Below, piece by piece: positions 11,474 through 24,779 of a stretch of DNA of 64,000 nucleotides. The position numbers and the translations under genes were made by a program. Where the stretch lies: the NCBI GenBank assembly GCA_964030785.1, contig OZ034969.1:41355201-41419200 (forward strand). The letters run 5' to 3'. This DNA comes from Siderastrea siderea (Eukaryota; Cnidaria; Anthozoa; Scleractinia; Rhizangiidae). Position 1 is the stretch's first letter. Each line of letters begins with the position of its first letter. Under the pieces are notes generated by a model, which saw nothing but the letters and a program-made list of their open reading frames with translations, made no database searches and was not told where the DNA came from.

Positions 11474-11999
11474 TGTTAACTCGTAAATAATAAACCCGAT
11501 CATAAAGTCCGAAATATATTAAAACCAAGGAAAGATTAGCATCTCTTGGGTTTTAATATCAGAGATAGCATACCACATGTTTCCAAAAAAACAAGCGTGA
11601 CATTTCGATCCCGCTGACCGTAAATGCGCGCAGGCTCTGGGGACGAGATTGGTCATTCCCCTGTAGTGCATTACGCATCCTTACTGCGCACGATTTATTG
11701 CGTCATTAGCGCGTGCTCACAGCACGCGCACGTCCAGGGAGTAATAGGTGTCCTTGAGGCTAAGCTCACCAGAGAAAAGAATAGTTAGTTACACTTAAAC
11801 AAGCATGGGGACCTATCTCTTTTTAACCGGCCGTCGCCATGATGGCGACCGCCGGTTTATAAAATGGGCACGATTTTTCCTGAAGGCAAGTTGGCTTAAC
11901 ATACGAAGAAAGTGCTGTAAAGCTTGTGGTACGGGTACTCAAGAGCGCTACTGTCTTATATAAGACGCATGCGCATATAAGTCTTCTGAATGTTACAGA
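11474..11999. other. No gene seen; short shared repeat block
   Basis: Contains the CGCATCCTTACTGCGCACG block also present near 4430 and a GC-rich GGCGACCGCCGG patch near 11845. Nothing coding is supported. Confidence 0.45.
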
Positions 12000-13819
12000 A
12001 CAGCCCAAAAATAATGCACGCGCAAGAAGTGGCGCAAGAAGTTCTTGCGCCGCAAGAACAGTCAAGCCGGCGGAAGAAGTGAAAGTGCTATGTTTTTGCG
12101 GTTTACCCGCAAGAACATTCGAAACGCAAGAAGTTGAAAATCTAGCCGCAAGAAGCTGCAAGAAGTTACTAATGTTACCGTAAGCCGCAAGAAGGCGCAA
12201 GAAGTACTGCGGGTCCAGCCGAAGAAACTTGTAGTGCTCGTGTTGGTGTGAGGTAATTTGCAAAAGTAATGAAAGCGAATCTCGCGCTCTATTCTCTTTG
12301 AAATATTGCCGAGCGTTCGAGCGATTTTTCGCCGCGTTGGCGCGACAATTCGCCAAGTCAAGCGAAAGTTCGCAAGGCTTATCAAAAACTCAAGGAAGCA
12401 AATGTTCGAACAATCGAAGTATCGAAGAAAATTCACGTCACTGAAATGGAATATCCGCCAGCCTTCCGACTGCAAGATAAAACACCCGGTAAACATGATC
12501 TCCGGCACATGACAAAACATGAACAATATTTTTAAGCGTGTCTGATACGGTAATACGGGCTCCACTCAGAACTGACTCAATTCAGTTTTTTAGTCCATCC
12601 AAGAAATAGAAACAAAAAAGTCCAAAAGCTATAATTGTGGCAAACTGCGCGAACTCTTCTTTGACAGGCAAGACATGACAAGAGTTACACGTGCAGGAGG
12701 TCATGCCATCTCGTGTGTGAACTAGTCAAGAATCCCTGCATCTTTACCAGTTTAATTTCCCAGCAAAAAAGGAATACTCGAAGAAATAGCATAGACGTAT
12801 GATTTCAACTACACATTCGCCTTTCGACACAGCTTGCTGCCCGGGGCTTGCTGTTTTGACGGCTTAGAGAACTGCTCATGCATTGCGTTACAAAATGTCA
12901 TTCATGCAAATCGTACTAAATTTGCATATGGCAGATTTGTGTTTATTCAGGTTAAAATTGACGTGTCGAATTTCTTTCAGATCGCGGAGTTTTAGTTTCC
13001 TTCAGACTTCTTTGGTTTACTTCGAAGATTTAAAATGTGATATCGACTTCAGCGTAATGAATGGAACTATTTTAACAAACATAATGTGTTTTTCCAATTA
13101 AGACTTCGGCTACTATTCCTTCTCATCTGAGTGACCCTGCTCATTTCTCTCACGTGTGAGCGCAACTAATTAGAAGTGTTTGTCCGTCTTTAATATGTCG
13201 CTGGAAGTACAGCAACACCGAACAGGTGAATGTCGGTTCATTAATAATGTGACTGATGGACTGTGCTTTGCCGTTGTTCCTTATTTAAGTGAAATAAATC
13301 GAGCGAAATCTTTCGCGCCGCTAGTAAGCGTACCACATGTCTGGGACTCCGGGACACATAATAAACAATAACATACAGATGCTTCGTTTGAGTCTCGTTT
13401 CTCCCTAGCCGTTAAAAAATAACATTGAAGCCGACCAGCGTCAAATTCAGAACCTAGTGAACTCTTTATCAGATAAAAAATTCTAAACCGAAGAAAAAAA
13501 CTTACAAGCGACCAAATAAACAACTGCTTGCAGGCTACAAAGGCAGCCGATTTCGAACGTGCCTTGCGCTACAAAGTGGTCTCTTTTTTACCTTCTCCGG
13601 GTTCCGGGTTTTTAAGATGTTAGCGCAAAGAAGTTCTTGCGCTTACTTGCGGTCCGGACATCTTACCGCAAAGAAGTTCTTGCCGTTTTAACTTCTAAAC
13701 GCAAAGAAGTTCTTGTGGCTTGCAGTATTCAAGCGCAAGCGTCCCGCAAGTAGCCGCAAGAAGTTCCCGGCTTGCGGACGCAAAAAGAAGTTCTTGCGCG
13801 TGCATTATTTTTGGGCTGT
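12000..13819. mobile_element. Inverted-repeat element with GCAAGAAGTTCTTGC palindromes
   Basis: The ends are inverted copies of CAGCCCAAAAATAATGCACG (12001) and its complement (ending 13818). About 250 bp at each end is filled with GCAAGAAG or its palindromic form CGCAAGAAGTTCTTGCG (12025-12215 and 13620-13800). These resemble subterminal transposase-binding arrays. The central 12240-13600 holds no transposase that I can recognise. Frames inside are interrupted or compositional. Confidence 0.7.
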
Positions 13820-14880
13820 ACTGTACCTTCCTATGTTTTTGTCTTTTAATTTACAGTATTTAAGATATGAACGGCGAAGGGTTGTTAAGTTTCGGGTTTT
13901 TTTGTATTTGTCTTGAATAACGCATGCGCAATTGAGTAAAGGAGCTAATAGGATTGAATGCGAAATTGCCTGTGTTGTCTGATCTAGTTAGTGGTTATGG
14001 TGAAAATTTTTTTAGCGCAGGAGTTTTTTTTATTGGGATTGACATTTTGGGGGTGTAAAAATGTGGGAGTCAGAAGGATTTGTGAATGTCGGGAGCATAT
14101 CACGCTTCTGTGAATGTCATTTGCTTTGAAAGTTGCGTTTTGTACAGGAGCGGTGTAATATTGTGCTGCGTGAGAGGCGGTTTCCCTTGGTGTTTTATGA
14201 GGGGGGGGGGTGGTGGTTTGCGAAGTGGATTGTAAGGTTTCTGATTGGCTAACTTGTATTTCGCAGCGGACAAAAAGGACAGTTGCATTTTGCCGGCGTG
14301 GGCTAGGAAGACAAGGAATTGGTACTAGTATGATGATGCAATATTAGTTGATTGCACCATCAGTACATGATAGTTCTTGTGAACGGAGAGAGATGAGTGT
14401 TTATTTAAGGCGAGAAGTTGATACGAAGGAATCGTCATTAATAAGGAGATCAATTAATAAGGCAGGTGTTACGAGTCTTTTTGCATTGAAAGAACGAAAA
14501 TATCTGAATATTATCGACGGATTTGTGTAGTTTGCGTGTGGTGTTCGCTAAAGGCTACGAGCAGTCTCTCTTTCCGTTCAGAGATAATGAAGGAAAAGAA
14601 AAACAAGCGAATGAGCGCGAAATCGATTGCGGCTCGACAGGCGCTTTAGCTTTCAAAGACGTGGGCGACTTTCGTCCCCGCTCGCTTGTTTACTTTTGCA
14701 AGGGGATTCCCGGGTTAGCAAACCGGATTAAACATCACGTCATGAGATATGCCTTGACGTGCCCCACACTCTGACGATCTGCTCGAGCTCGTGTTTATCA
14801 AGCGTTATATTTTGATTCTACTGCTATGTTCACTGTTTGTATGTAAGGTCTAGGCACAACAGTAAACACTTCGTCGTCCC
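13820..14880. other. No gene seen; G10 tract
   Basis: Intergenic sequence with a G10 run at 14201-14210 and no recognisable product in any frame. Confidence 0.4.
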
Positions 14881-14886
14881 GGTGTG

Positions 14887-15160
14887 AGCATTCTCAGTTG
14901 TGGACGAATTTATATCGACATTCAACGTGTGAGTGAATTTGCATTTTTCAGCACAAATAAAAGCGATAAGAAAGATAAGCTGAGTCATCAGAGTTTAAAC
15001 ATTACGTCATCCAGTAACGTAAAAGTCAAAATATTGTGTCACATAATCGCACTTTTTGTCACGCCGGTTCGTATAAATAGAGGATCGCGCCAACATTTGT
15101 GAAACCTAGGGGTGGGAAGGGTCAGAAGGGCCGGTTAAAATGCCCAATGGGCTTTCTTGT
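14887..15160. repeat. Interspersed repeat, copy related to 46595-46850
   Basis: Shares the ordered blocks TCAGTTGTGGAC, AAAGCGATAAGA, AAGCTGAGTCATCAGA or its variant, TAAACAT-ACGTCAT, GTGACGCC or GTCACGCC and GCTTTCTTGT with 46595-46850 in the same orientation. Similarity is moderate. Family unknown. Confidence 0.65.
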
Positions 15161-15820
15161 TCCAAATATTTTTGACCTACCATTCATCCTCTTTTCGTTC
15201 AAAGAGTTGGAAAAAAATCACATGTTCGAAAAAAATTTATAACTAGAAATGCGTCACTCACGGAGATGAATTCACGACCTCGAGAACACGCACGTAAGGA
15301 AGGTTTAAAGTCAATTTCGTCTGATGCTTCGAGCATCTGCCTAAAACTTCTAGTAAATTGTTCCTTGTTATCGATAATTTACATCTTGTACGTTGTTTCA
15401 AGATTTACTTTAGTGCTTCCTCTTCCCATGGAAAGTAGCGTAAACTGTTCAAATAAACGTGTTCGTTAGGCGAAATTGCAAGGAATTAAGGGGTAACTTG
15501 AGACGATGATATCTCGTAAACGGACATGGCGACCTATTCTTTTTATTTTATACTTCAAAACATTGCACGATAGATAACAACTTGTGAAAGTTTGACAAAA
15601 ATCGTATGTTAAATTTAATTTCGGGGGGGGGGGGGGGGTGAGCCAAACGGGCCAAAACAGCCAAACAGTCTTCCCAAGATGAAAGCTATCCACCGTCAAA
15701 AATTAACCGTTTAAACTTTTAATTCTAAGCTCCTTTTCAATATTCAGTTCAATATAAGTTCATTCGCAGTACTTCTCTTCGCTTTTGTTCGTTCTTTGAC
15801 TTCTACATCTCGCCCATCAA
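15161..15820. other. No gene seen; G16 tract
   Basis: AT-rich sequence with a G16 run at 15623-15638. No supported frame. Confidence 0.4.
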
Positions 15821-15824
15821 TCGG

Positions 15825-16275
15825 GCTTGAATTTCATTTCAGGCGGGATGAAGTCCGTCTCGGGCGAGACAACTTTCATCCCGGGACCACTCATGTAGAC
15901 CATAATTTTTTCATCCCTAGACGACACTCACGAAACTTTCTCGGCTCTCATGTAAACGTAGCCTTAAACGTAGCCTAAGCAAATTTGAGTTACTTCTCAG
16001 ATAAACTTATTTTTTTAAAAATAATTCTTTTTCTCGCGTTGACTCAATTTCAAATCTCCGGAAGAAAAAAGGCTGTAGTGAAATATTTGAGAGTCTATTT
16101 CGCTTCCGCCTTCCTCTTTGTGAGAAAATCGTTTTAGAAAAATGTTGAATTTCAAATCGGGAGGTGATGACTTTCGTCCCGGCATCCGGGATGAAAGCAT
16201 TTCTGTTAACGGGACGACTCTCAGTATCCCGTGACGAAACTCATCTCGACTCTTATGTAACCGTACGGACAGTCG
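15825..16275. repeat. Direct pair of ~135-bp diverged repeats
   Basis: 15825-15965 and 16143-16265 are diverged direct copies. Both run from GAATTTCA through a GGGATGAA block to a CTCATGTAAACGTA or CTTATGTAACCGTA block. They are separated by about 180 bp with a poly-T/A run. No coding content. Confidence 0.55.
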
Positions 16276-17825
16276 TCAAACGTTCAAACAAAATAAAGGG
16301 AGCCATTAAGTTTAAATGTATCTAGAAAATAATTATGAAACAGAATTAGGAAGAAATGTGACGTCTCTAAACCACACTGTCCAATTATAATCCCAAACAG
16401 TAGTTGTGTTTGGGGGTTGATGTCAGTTGCAAAAGATGTTTACGTTCATTTTTATTGGTGCAAGATTATCTCATCTAAATTTGGAATTTGTTTTTCTAGT
16501 CGTAACTCAAGCTCCTCCAGTAAATAATTACTGATTTTTTTTTTCAAACAAAAACAACTGTACTTCACGAAAAAACCACTGTTTGCTTCTTGGCAGTACT
16601 TGGTGGCTTAATGGATCGCTTGGCAGGAAAACAAGGTCACTGAACCCTACAACAGGTGGCCAAGGTAAGTAATCTAGGTTTTTATGTGTAATAAGTCCTG
16701 CTGGTAAACTATAAAACCAGGTGCATCAATGTGCTATTGATCATTTACGTCGAAAGTAAATGACATGTGGTTTCTTTGCAAATCTATGTTTACCGTTTCC
16801 GGCATTTTTGTCAGTTTTTGCCTTCGTTTATTAGCACCAGAAACAAAATTTTGTTTGTGGTGCTTATCATAATATTACCATCATATTACATAAAGAAAGG
16901 TAGCACTGAAACACTTTACCGCGGGGAGTAAAGAACATTATCCACCGCTGAACTGAGTCAGTTTAAAATGGCTGAATGAAGAAAACTTTGGCCTAGTCGG
17001 GTATATATTGACTTGACTTAACTAACTTTAGTTAGACTTCACTATTAACTAAATAAAGGTGTATGTATGTATGTGACACTTGCCGAAACTCGTACCTTCC
17101 ACTCGGTTCTTATCCTTCTAGTCTCTTATAAATACGACTAGCTACAGAATGGTTATTAATTTCCTGCTGCTTCGACTGTTGACTGATCATTCTTTTCAAC
17201 GACTACCAAAGATCCCTGTCCAATATTCAGCGGGAAAATCACGGGCATCTCATAACATGCCAAATGAAATTCACAAGGTCTAAATCCTTTAACCGTCCTA
17301 GATATCATTAAAATAACATAAATACCTTTCCTGTACGAGGGAAATCGCTGTATATATCGAGAGGTAACCCGGTTCTGTTACGAACCCTTGATTGGTTTTT
17401 GTATTTTGGTAGTTTTAGGTTGTTTTTCTGTACTTTGGTATGAGCAACTGTCGCTAATCAATTGTGTCTGCAATTATCAAGACGATGACGATGATGACTG
17501 CAAGTGCAACCGACTAAAAGCATTAATACATAATAATCTGCTACTTCTTAGTTAAGATGTCATATAACATAAAAGCTCGAGGAAGCTGTTTTGTTTTATA
17601 ATGCCGTTCACATGCTTTGGGAGATAAAATTCTTTCTCTATGGAAGCCCTTCCTTTCTTTACTTTAAGTTACTATAATGTACATGTGTAATGTATGTTAC
17701 GTATGTTACTGTTTACTGTAAATGTAAAAAAAAAGTCAACCAAAAACCAGTCTTACCAGGCAAACAATCAATTATTAGCTTCAATATACAGGATCATGAC
17801 AAAAGAAAACCATAACATAAAATAA
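16276..17825. other. No gene seen
   Basis: AT-rich intergenic sequence. Short GTAT repeats occur at 17060-17075. No frame or structured repeat that I could support. Confidence 0.4.
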
Positions 17826-17839
17826 TAATTCCCTTGCAT

Positions 17840-18112
17840 CAGGAGCCTGGCCAGGTAGGGGTAGACCATGGCCAAAGCCTGGCCTGAAAAGCCGAGGTGA
17901 GCCTGGCCACAAGCCAGGCTTTGGCTGGGCTGGCCAAGGGATAAAAAAACCGGGGAAGCCGTGGTCAGGCAGCCAGCCCGGCCTGGCATGGCTGTGGCAG
18001 ACCGGGGCCAAAGCCGGCTTGAAAACCTTGTTGAGCCAGGTTAGAGGCGGGACTGGCCGGGCATTAAACACCAAGTCTGGCCAAAACTGGCCACTAAACT
18101 GGCCAGTCTAAC
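17840..18112. repeat. Degenerate CCTGGCC/GGCCAGG repeat island
   Basis: A GC-rich island in AT-rich surroundings is built from more than fifteen variants of CCTGGCC, CTGGCCA and GGCCAAAG on both strands. Open frames on the minus strand (Pro/Gly/Leu-rich) are by-products of the repeat. It has the look of a diverged tandem or palindromic repeat. Confidence 0.6.
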
Positions 18113-20265
18113 CAGTGACAAAAGCAAGACAACTGTGGCTGCTAAGATCAGCTGAATTAATTTAGTCAGTACTGCAGACAGACAAATAAAAGTAACCAAG
18201 AAATTAATTACTGGCAGGTAATAGTTAGTTGCCAGGCAAATTGCCCAGACATTACTATTAATAAAATTGAATGCCATTTCAAAAATACTATCAGAATAAC
18301 ATTTAATGCAATGATTTATTGTACCTAATGCTGCACGTCAAACATTGAAAGTTTTTCCTTCAGTTGCATCATTTACAATAATTTTATAACAGCATCTTCT
18401 CATTTAATGGTTATATGTATACAATGTTTATTATACAATATAATATAATAAATAGAATCTCGTTCAGAAAGGAATTAGTGCCCAAGAATCAAAAATAATA
18501 AACTTTAAAAAATTGGTTTGACTTATTTTTCTGATATTAACTGTCCATGTATTTGCTCTCTTCACCCTTCTAAAACAAGATCAGAAGTAGTTTTAATTTC
18601 TAGACAGCTATAAAAAGTGTCTTGAATGTTTGTCCCCATGTGACTAAACATATAATAGGCAAACATGGAGAGCATTAAAATTTAGACACAAATACCCCTA
18701 CATTTAAATTTCATTCAGTTAAAACAAGGTTTTACATAGCAAACCAATGCAATCAGTAATCCGGTTCAACTGACTAAAACATCAAGGAAATTTCAATATT
18801 GGTAAGATAACAAGCTGACACCATAAACTTATATGTATACATGTTAGGAAATACCAAGCATAAGCTTTTGAGCTTAATTTTATATATTTATTTGAATTTA
18901 TGTAATCAATTTTTTGGTCCCTGAGTTTTAATCTCTCATTTTTTTCTACTACTAGTTTGCATTGAAAGACTAATGGTCATTATTTTAAATGTCTTAAATC
19001 TACATTTGAACATTGTGTTCTGTAATTATGAGTCAAATAATGCAAAAGAAAATAGCATCAACAGAATTTAGTGCCATGTTTAAACAACTAATAGCTTTAA
19101 TTTATTTATTTTTAAGAACCAGGATTGGTGACTTGATATTTGCTTTGCTGTACGTTGAGTCTCCCTCAGCTGAAGTCACTGAACGATATGTTGAATTAAC
19201 AGCCAATATCCACGTCAAAACATAAATGAGACTGGTCAAAACCAGCTTCTCCGAATGACGCTGCATTTAAAACATGCTTTAAGAGCATTATACTACTCTA
19301 ACAGTCCACAAGCTGTAAGCTCATTTCATTTTACCCCAGACATTTCATAATTTAGGAAATCCTTTGAGCATTTAAACCTTATATAAGGAAAACAAACCAC
19401 AACATACAAGATTGAAAAGTAATCTCAGAGTGGTCAGAATCATCTTTTCAGGTAGTGCACTGACATATTGAAGAGTCCACAGCCATCATTTTTTAAATCT
19501 GAAAAAACCTGACCTCTTCAAGGGCTGGGCTTAGTTGTGATGAGCCCCTAAATCCCCCCCCCCCCCCCAAAGAAATCCATTTATGTATTAACATTGTTGT
19601 GCCGGATTAGAAGCAAAAGATATGGCATAACTGAGGTGATTCCATCGAAATAGAAGGAATGTATTTAATTTTCTAAGACTAATGGTCCAATTGGTAATTA
19701 TATATGTTAGAACATTTCAAAAATGCAATAAAAAAAAGGGGTCACCGAGCTTGTTTTGGCACAACGTGGATAGCCATTGATAGCAACTATACGACCCGCG
19801 AGGTTCTCCTGAGAACCCTACATGTAGTAATCAGAAATGAGAGTTATAATTGCTTTAAAAAGTCATTGCTTGTACTGAGATATTGGAGCAGTTCAACAAA
19901 GCAGACATTTCTCTTGCACTGTATACTATTTTAGTTGAATAGGAATTGAGGATATGAAAAAAATAGAAGAATTTGTCGCATGTATACATACTCTGCTGTA
20001 CCTAAAGATGTGTTCTTTTTGGCATTTAAATAAAAACATCTCAAAGCAGAAGTTTTAACTTTTCTTGAAATCGAGATATATTGTACTCGACAATGTGCCA
20101 TTTGAATTTACATATTTAAAAATGGGGGTCACTGAGCTTGTTTAGGAGAACTGCTCAGTTTTCATAGAAAACCTATCAAGTGCCAAAGGTGCGCACGCTC
20201 ATACGCATGCTAAATGACACACAAAAAAAATGATGTGCAGGAAGGATGCGCAATGCAATTGAAGG
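18113..20265. other. No gene seen; AT-rich, with a twice-used short block
   Basis: GGGGTCACCGAGCTTGTTTT (19738) and a close variant at 20126 indicate two pieces of one interspersed repeat. A C15 tract lies at 19554-19568. No gene is supported. Confidence 0.45.
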
Positions 20266-20269
20266 GAAT

Positions 20270-20595
20270 CACTATAACGATCTGTGGACATCTCCACAGC
20301 CACCTAAAAGGACTTTCTCTTTCTGCGCCCCAAAACTTTGGAACACTCTACCTCAAACTATAAAACAAGTTGAAACTGTAGCCATTTTTTAAAAGAAACT
20401 TAAAACATTTCTTTTTTGTGACCATTTCAAACCTGAGGTCTTAGTTAGTCACATACTGGTAGTTTACTTATTAAGTTACATCTTTAGGCTTAAGGTATGT
20501 TATGTTTTTATTCTTAGTTTATACTGTAAGCGCGTTGCAAAATCTTAAATGCACCTATAAGAACCTCATTATTATTATTATTATTATTTATTAAT
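20270..20595 (+). mobile_element. 3' end of a CR1/L2-type LINE
   Basis: A frame from 20307 reads SFCAPKLWNTLP followed by a short tail (KLKTFLF). This is the conserved extreme C-terminus of CR1/L2-like ORF2, also seen in the relic at 4330. It is followed by a 3' untranslated segment and then a run of ATT trinucleotides (20572-20589), the usual 3' tail of these LINEs. It is strongly 5'-truncated. Confidence 0.8.
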
Positions 20596-20599
20596 AGTT

Positions 20600-22225
20600 T
20601 AGACTAGGGAGTATTGCCATCTTCAGAAATATTTCCTTTTAATTTCATTTACAATATCAAATTCTCAATAACCATGTTAAATTGTCACACTCCCCTTCTA
20701 ATTTAGTGCTCAAAATATAAAATGGCAAGACCCCTATTCACTTACAAAGTACACAGATGATGTGACTGCCCCATCATTTTTTAGGCCCCTCCCTTATCAT
20801 AAACATTGATATGGCTGTGTAAAGGAGTCTTGAGTCCATGGTCTGAGTGTTGTTAATCAGGCCAGAAAAATATATTTCCACATACTGAATTAAATCAAGT
20901 AGATCTAACTGTTTCTACCACGTTCATATATCCACAACTTTAAGCTTTTATTGAGTGAGGCACCAAGATTACACTAAATTGAAGGGCTGAGAGCATAACC
21001 ATCTTGTGTCGAATCTTAGGCAGTCTTATTTTTTTCCTCCAAACTACTTAAATTTTTGCATGGAGCCTTCATTTCATTCAGAGAACGTCACCACCTAAAG
21101 TTTTTTGAAAGTCCCATGCAAAGATTGAGAAGCAGTTTGGAGCACAAAATTAAAACCAGCTAAAATTCAACATAACACAGTTAATATGCTCTGAGCCCTT
21201 CAATTAATAACATAATTTCTTAAAAGTCACACTAATGGGAATAAAAAAGATCTAAATATAAAGTAGCCACAGCAAGAAAAAAATTAAATTTTCAAGCTGT
21301 TATTTATTTATTCATCCACATACTTTCACTGGGAATACCTATGAATTACATTCCCAATCAAAGCCCTAGAATTGATTTGTTTTATTTCCCTGACACAAAG
21401 TGGGCACTGCCTCAGGTTTTATGTACACTGTATCGTCACCACTATAAAATGAGAATGTGCAAAGAAAAACAATTAAAGCAGACAGTTAACACACAAGAGT
21501 CACGAACAGCCCATTTTACAGTTGTGCTTAGTGAGCAGGCCTTTGATACAAACAATGTTTGTACCTGCTTTTCATTAAAGATCCTTTATCACTTTCCATA
21601 ATGCACTGATTCACAGTGGGTGGCAAGAAAGTCTGTTTCTGTCACAGCATAGAAATATGCTGATAACTAATCAACTTTAAACCTCAGTGAAATTGACAAC
21701 TTCTATTGAGATCATTTTACCTACTACTGTATGTAGTCATTCATTTTGAGTTAATTAAATCTTTTTAACCTCTTCCTCGAGGGAATCCATGGAAGACCCG
21801 ATGGTAGCTGACATGAAATAATCTCAGCCAAATCAGGGATAGTACTGTTCCCCATTCATTTTTCACTGCTGTTTAAATACCTTGGTAACATGTACACTTC
21901 AGGAAAGAGGACCAGTATCCCAAGTATCCTACGTTTTCTGATCCTTCACATCTTGAGTGTTCATGTTCGATTCCGCTCATGTGAATGACCAGTTAATCGG
22001 AGCCTGAGAGCAAAATTTTCATTTCTGTGAGAAACAGAGAGCTCTTAAGTGGAGTGTCTGTGGCAACAAGGCACAATTTAGGCTCATGCATTGATAACCT
22101 TATTTCATGATTTTTCAATGCAATTTTTGCATCAGATATCTTACTGGTTTTTTTGGAAAGCCTGGCCTGGGTCAGTGGGTTTGTTTGTTGTCATTACTGG
22201 TTACACACAGCACAGCTATACACAA
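20600..22225. other. No gene seen
   Basis: AT-rich sequence. Frames of up to 86 codons lack recognisable motifs and have compositions expected by chance. Confidence 0.4.
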
Positions 22226-22228
22226 ATA

Positions 22229-22272
22229 CATCACCATCCCCATCGCCATCATCATCATCATCATCACCATCT
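22229..22272 (+). repeat. CAT/CAC microsatellite
   Basis: Run of CAC/CAT trinucleotides, including six consecutive CAT units, ending near 22272. His-rich translated frames here are artefacts. Confidence 0.8.
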
Positions 22273-22747
22273 TCAACTGAAGGGAACAATTTCCAGGAGT
22301 TAATTGACAAGAATAAGTTCCACATACCATTACATTACTTCAGCCACTATTACTGTTTAACAATACAGTTGGACCAAGGACCCATCAATCAAACACAAAT
22401 GGCATTAAAGTGACTCTTGAGCAATTGTCCACTTATTATCACAGCAAGAGACTTCTCGGGAATTTGAAAAATTAGTGGGGAAGGCAAACAGCTCTCAAGT
22501 ACAAATCCTGCACCGATTTCTTGCATGGAAATGAGATTCCCAACTCCTTTGTCCAGATGCCTGTTTCTCAAAACTCCTGATAACTTACTGCGTCTGAAAA
22601 CTATTTTGTGTACAAATATTCTTCAAGCTTTCAGGCTGAGTCTCTGTAACCAGTCAACTCATTCGGTAATCAAACCTAATCGAAAGTCAATCAAACTTAA
22701 TCAAACTATTAAGGCAACCAGTGGACAACCAAAACCACTCATAATGT

Positions 22748-24340
22748 CGGACGGTATAATCTGCAGGTGTGCAGGTGCAGGTGTGAGTGCAGGTGTAGGT
22801 GTGATTACAGGTGTGCAGGTGTTGGTGTGAGTGCAGGTGTGCAGGTGTAGGTGTGAGTGCAGGTGTGCAGGTGCAGGTGTGAGTGCAGGTGTAGGTGTGA
22901 GTGCAGGTGTGCAGGTGTAGGTGTGAGTGCAGGTGTGCAGGTGCAGGTGCAGGTGTGAGTGCAGGTGTGCAGGTGCAGGTGTGAATGCAGGTTCCGATGC
23001 AACGTCTATGTATAACAACATGACGTCATTATTTCGTCACAGTTTGATATGGCCTAGACATCCATGTGTCATATGTGATAAAACACGGCCCATGTCACTT
23101 TTCTTTAACGTTTTCATCGTTTTTAGCAATCATGGAAAATCTTCAAGTATTTTCGACTGCTTCCAATGACTTTTGTTGTACTTGGCAATCCATAACCAGG
23201 ACTTTCAGATAATGAAATGACTCTTTACGCATCCAACTCACTTTATCTACTCAGATGATAAAACCAAATGTTGGTGTTTCCCTCCCTCACCAACGCAGCA
23301 ACTCGGTTTCTTTATAAACTAATCCCTTAATTTATTTTGGCTATACAAATACGAGTCTCTGCTGATGGTTTATTCTAATAGTGTATTGACGAGGAGTTTG
23401 CGCAGGTATTCCAGGATCTCAGAGTTATTCAACTGGCTATAATAACCTTTATTACAGCATTAATTGTCAGACTGTTTTAATTTGAGTGTTACTGCAACCG
23501 TTGCCTTAAACGACGACATTAGAAGGAATAAGGGAAAAACGTTTCCTACTTGAAATTTAAAGAGCTAACAACTCTTAAATAAAAATTTCTCATCCGGTCT
23601 CCCTGCTCGTCGTTTTGAGTCCTGTATGGCTTTTGGACCAATTTGAGGCGAAATAAGAGAAAACCATATAGGACACAAATAGATAAGCAAAGGAGACGAA
23701 CTGAAAAAAAACGTTTATTTGTTCTGATTTTAAAATTCAAGCAGGAATCAGAGCCTGTGTCAGTCTTTGTAATGGCAAAAGAAAACAATTAGCACCAAAC
23801 GGATTTGAACAAAGATTTGACTTTATTCTTGAGGCGAAACATTCATGGCCAGAACAAACGAGAAAACATTGCCGTAAAAATCTACTTGACATTTTTTCCT
23901 TCTGAGCTTTTGGGCTGAAAACATAAACTTTGCTTGCTTTGCCTCTGACTTTGAAATTTGTCTAGCAAAATCATAGAGGGAAAACGTTGTTGATGAATTA
24001 AAATTAAAGAAAAAATGGCAGGGCAGGTGCGGGGAATCACCCTGTCAAATCTTTATCAGGGTCGGGTGTGGTTAATGATCGGCTGTTCTTGAAAGTCATT
24101 GGAAGCAATCGGGAATGCTTGAAGGTTTTCAATAATTGCTAAAAATGACAAAAACATTAAAGAAAAGTGAAGTGGGCTGTGTTTTATCACGTATGACACA
24201 TGGATGTCTAGGCCATATCAAACTGTGACATAATAATGACGTACATAGACATTGCATCCGAACCTGCATTCACACCTGCACTCACACCTGCACACCTGCA
24301 CTCACACTTGCACCTGCACACCTGCAGATTATACCGTCCG
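22748..24340. mobile_element. TIR element whose termini carry a minisatellite
   Basis: Inverted ends start CGGACGGTATAATCTGCAGG at 22748 and mirror at 24340. Flanks are CTCATAATGT (22738-22747) and CTCAAAATGT (24341-24350), a 10-bp duplication with one mismatch. Directly inside each end is a GCAGGTGTGAGT-type minisatellite, long on the left (22765-22990) and short on the right (24262-24326). Beyond the minisatellite the inverted similarity resumes to about 23175 and 24090. No transposase was found in 23175-24090. The long TIR and ~10-bp duplication fit a Mutator-like non-autonomous element. Confidence 0.85.
22765..22992. repeat. GCAGGTGTGAGT minisatellite inside the left TIR
   Basis: About 228 bp of interleaved GCAGGTGTGAGT, GCAGGTGT and GCAGGTGTAGGTGTGA units. 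The minus-strand frames encode His/Leu/Thr repeats and are not genes. Confidence 0.9.
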
Positions 24341-24779
24341 CTCAAAATGTACTATAACGGACCAGTCTGTGAGTATATCACCCGTATACTGTATACTGTA
24401 CTGATGTGCAATGTTAGCATTGCAAGCCACCAAGAATGACTCTTGTATGTTCTTTATAATGGTTGACCTGTTATAGTCTGAGGCAGAGAGCCTAAAACAT
24501 GACTGTAAATAGCCACTGACATTTCTTGTGGAAGACAGTTTATTTCCATTCATTGTTTCACTCATTGGCCCACCAGAAAGTTGTACACCTCCTTTTAATA
24601 CTTTTCCCAAGTTGCTGTTTTGTTGCAGTGGTACATTGCTATTTTAACCTTGCAGGTTTTTACCAACTGGTGTGTGATGATTACGAGCATAAGGGAAATA
24701 CTGCAACCTCCACTAGTTCTACCCTTTCATCTGTGGATCCAAAAGTCTTGATTGAGACTTGTTTTTGTCTCTAGCGTTA

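Noticed and set aside
22701..23021. Minus-strand frames rich in His-Leu-Thr-Cys repeats
   Set aside because: They translate the GCAGGTGTGAGT minisatellite in two phases. No start context or family, so not genes.
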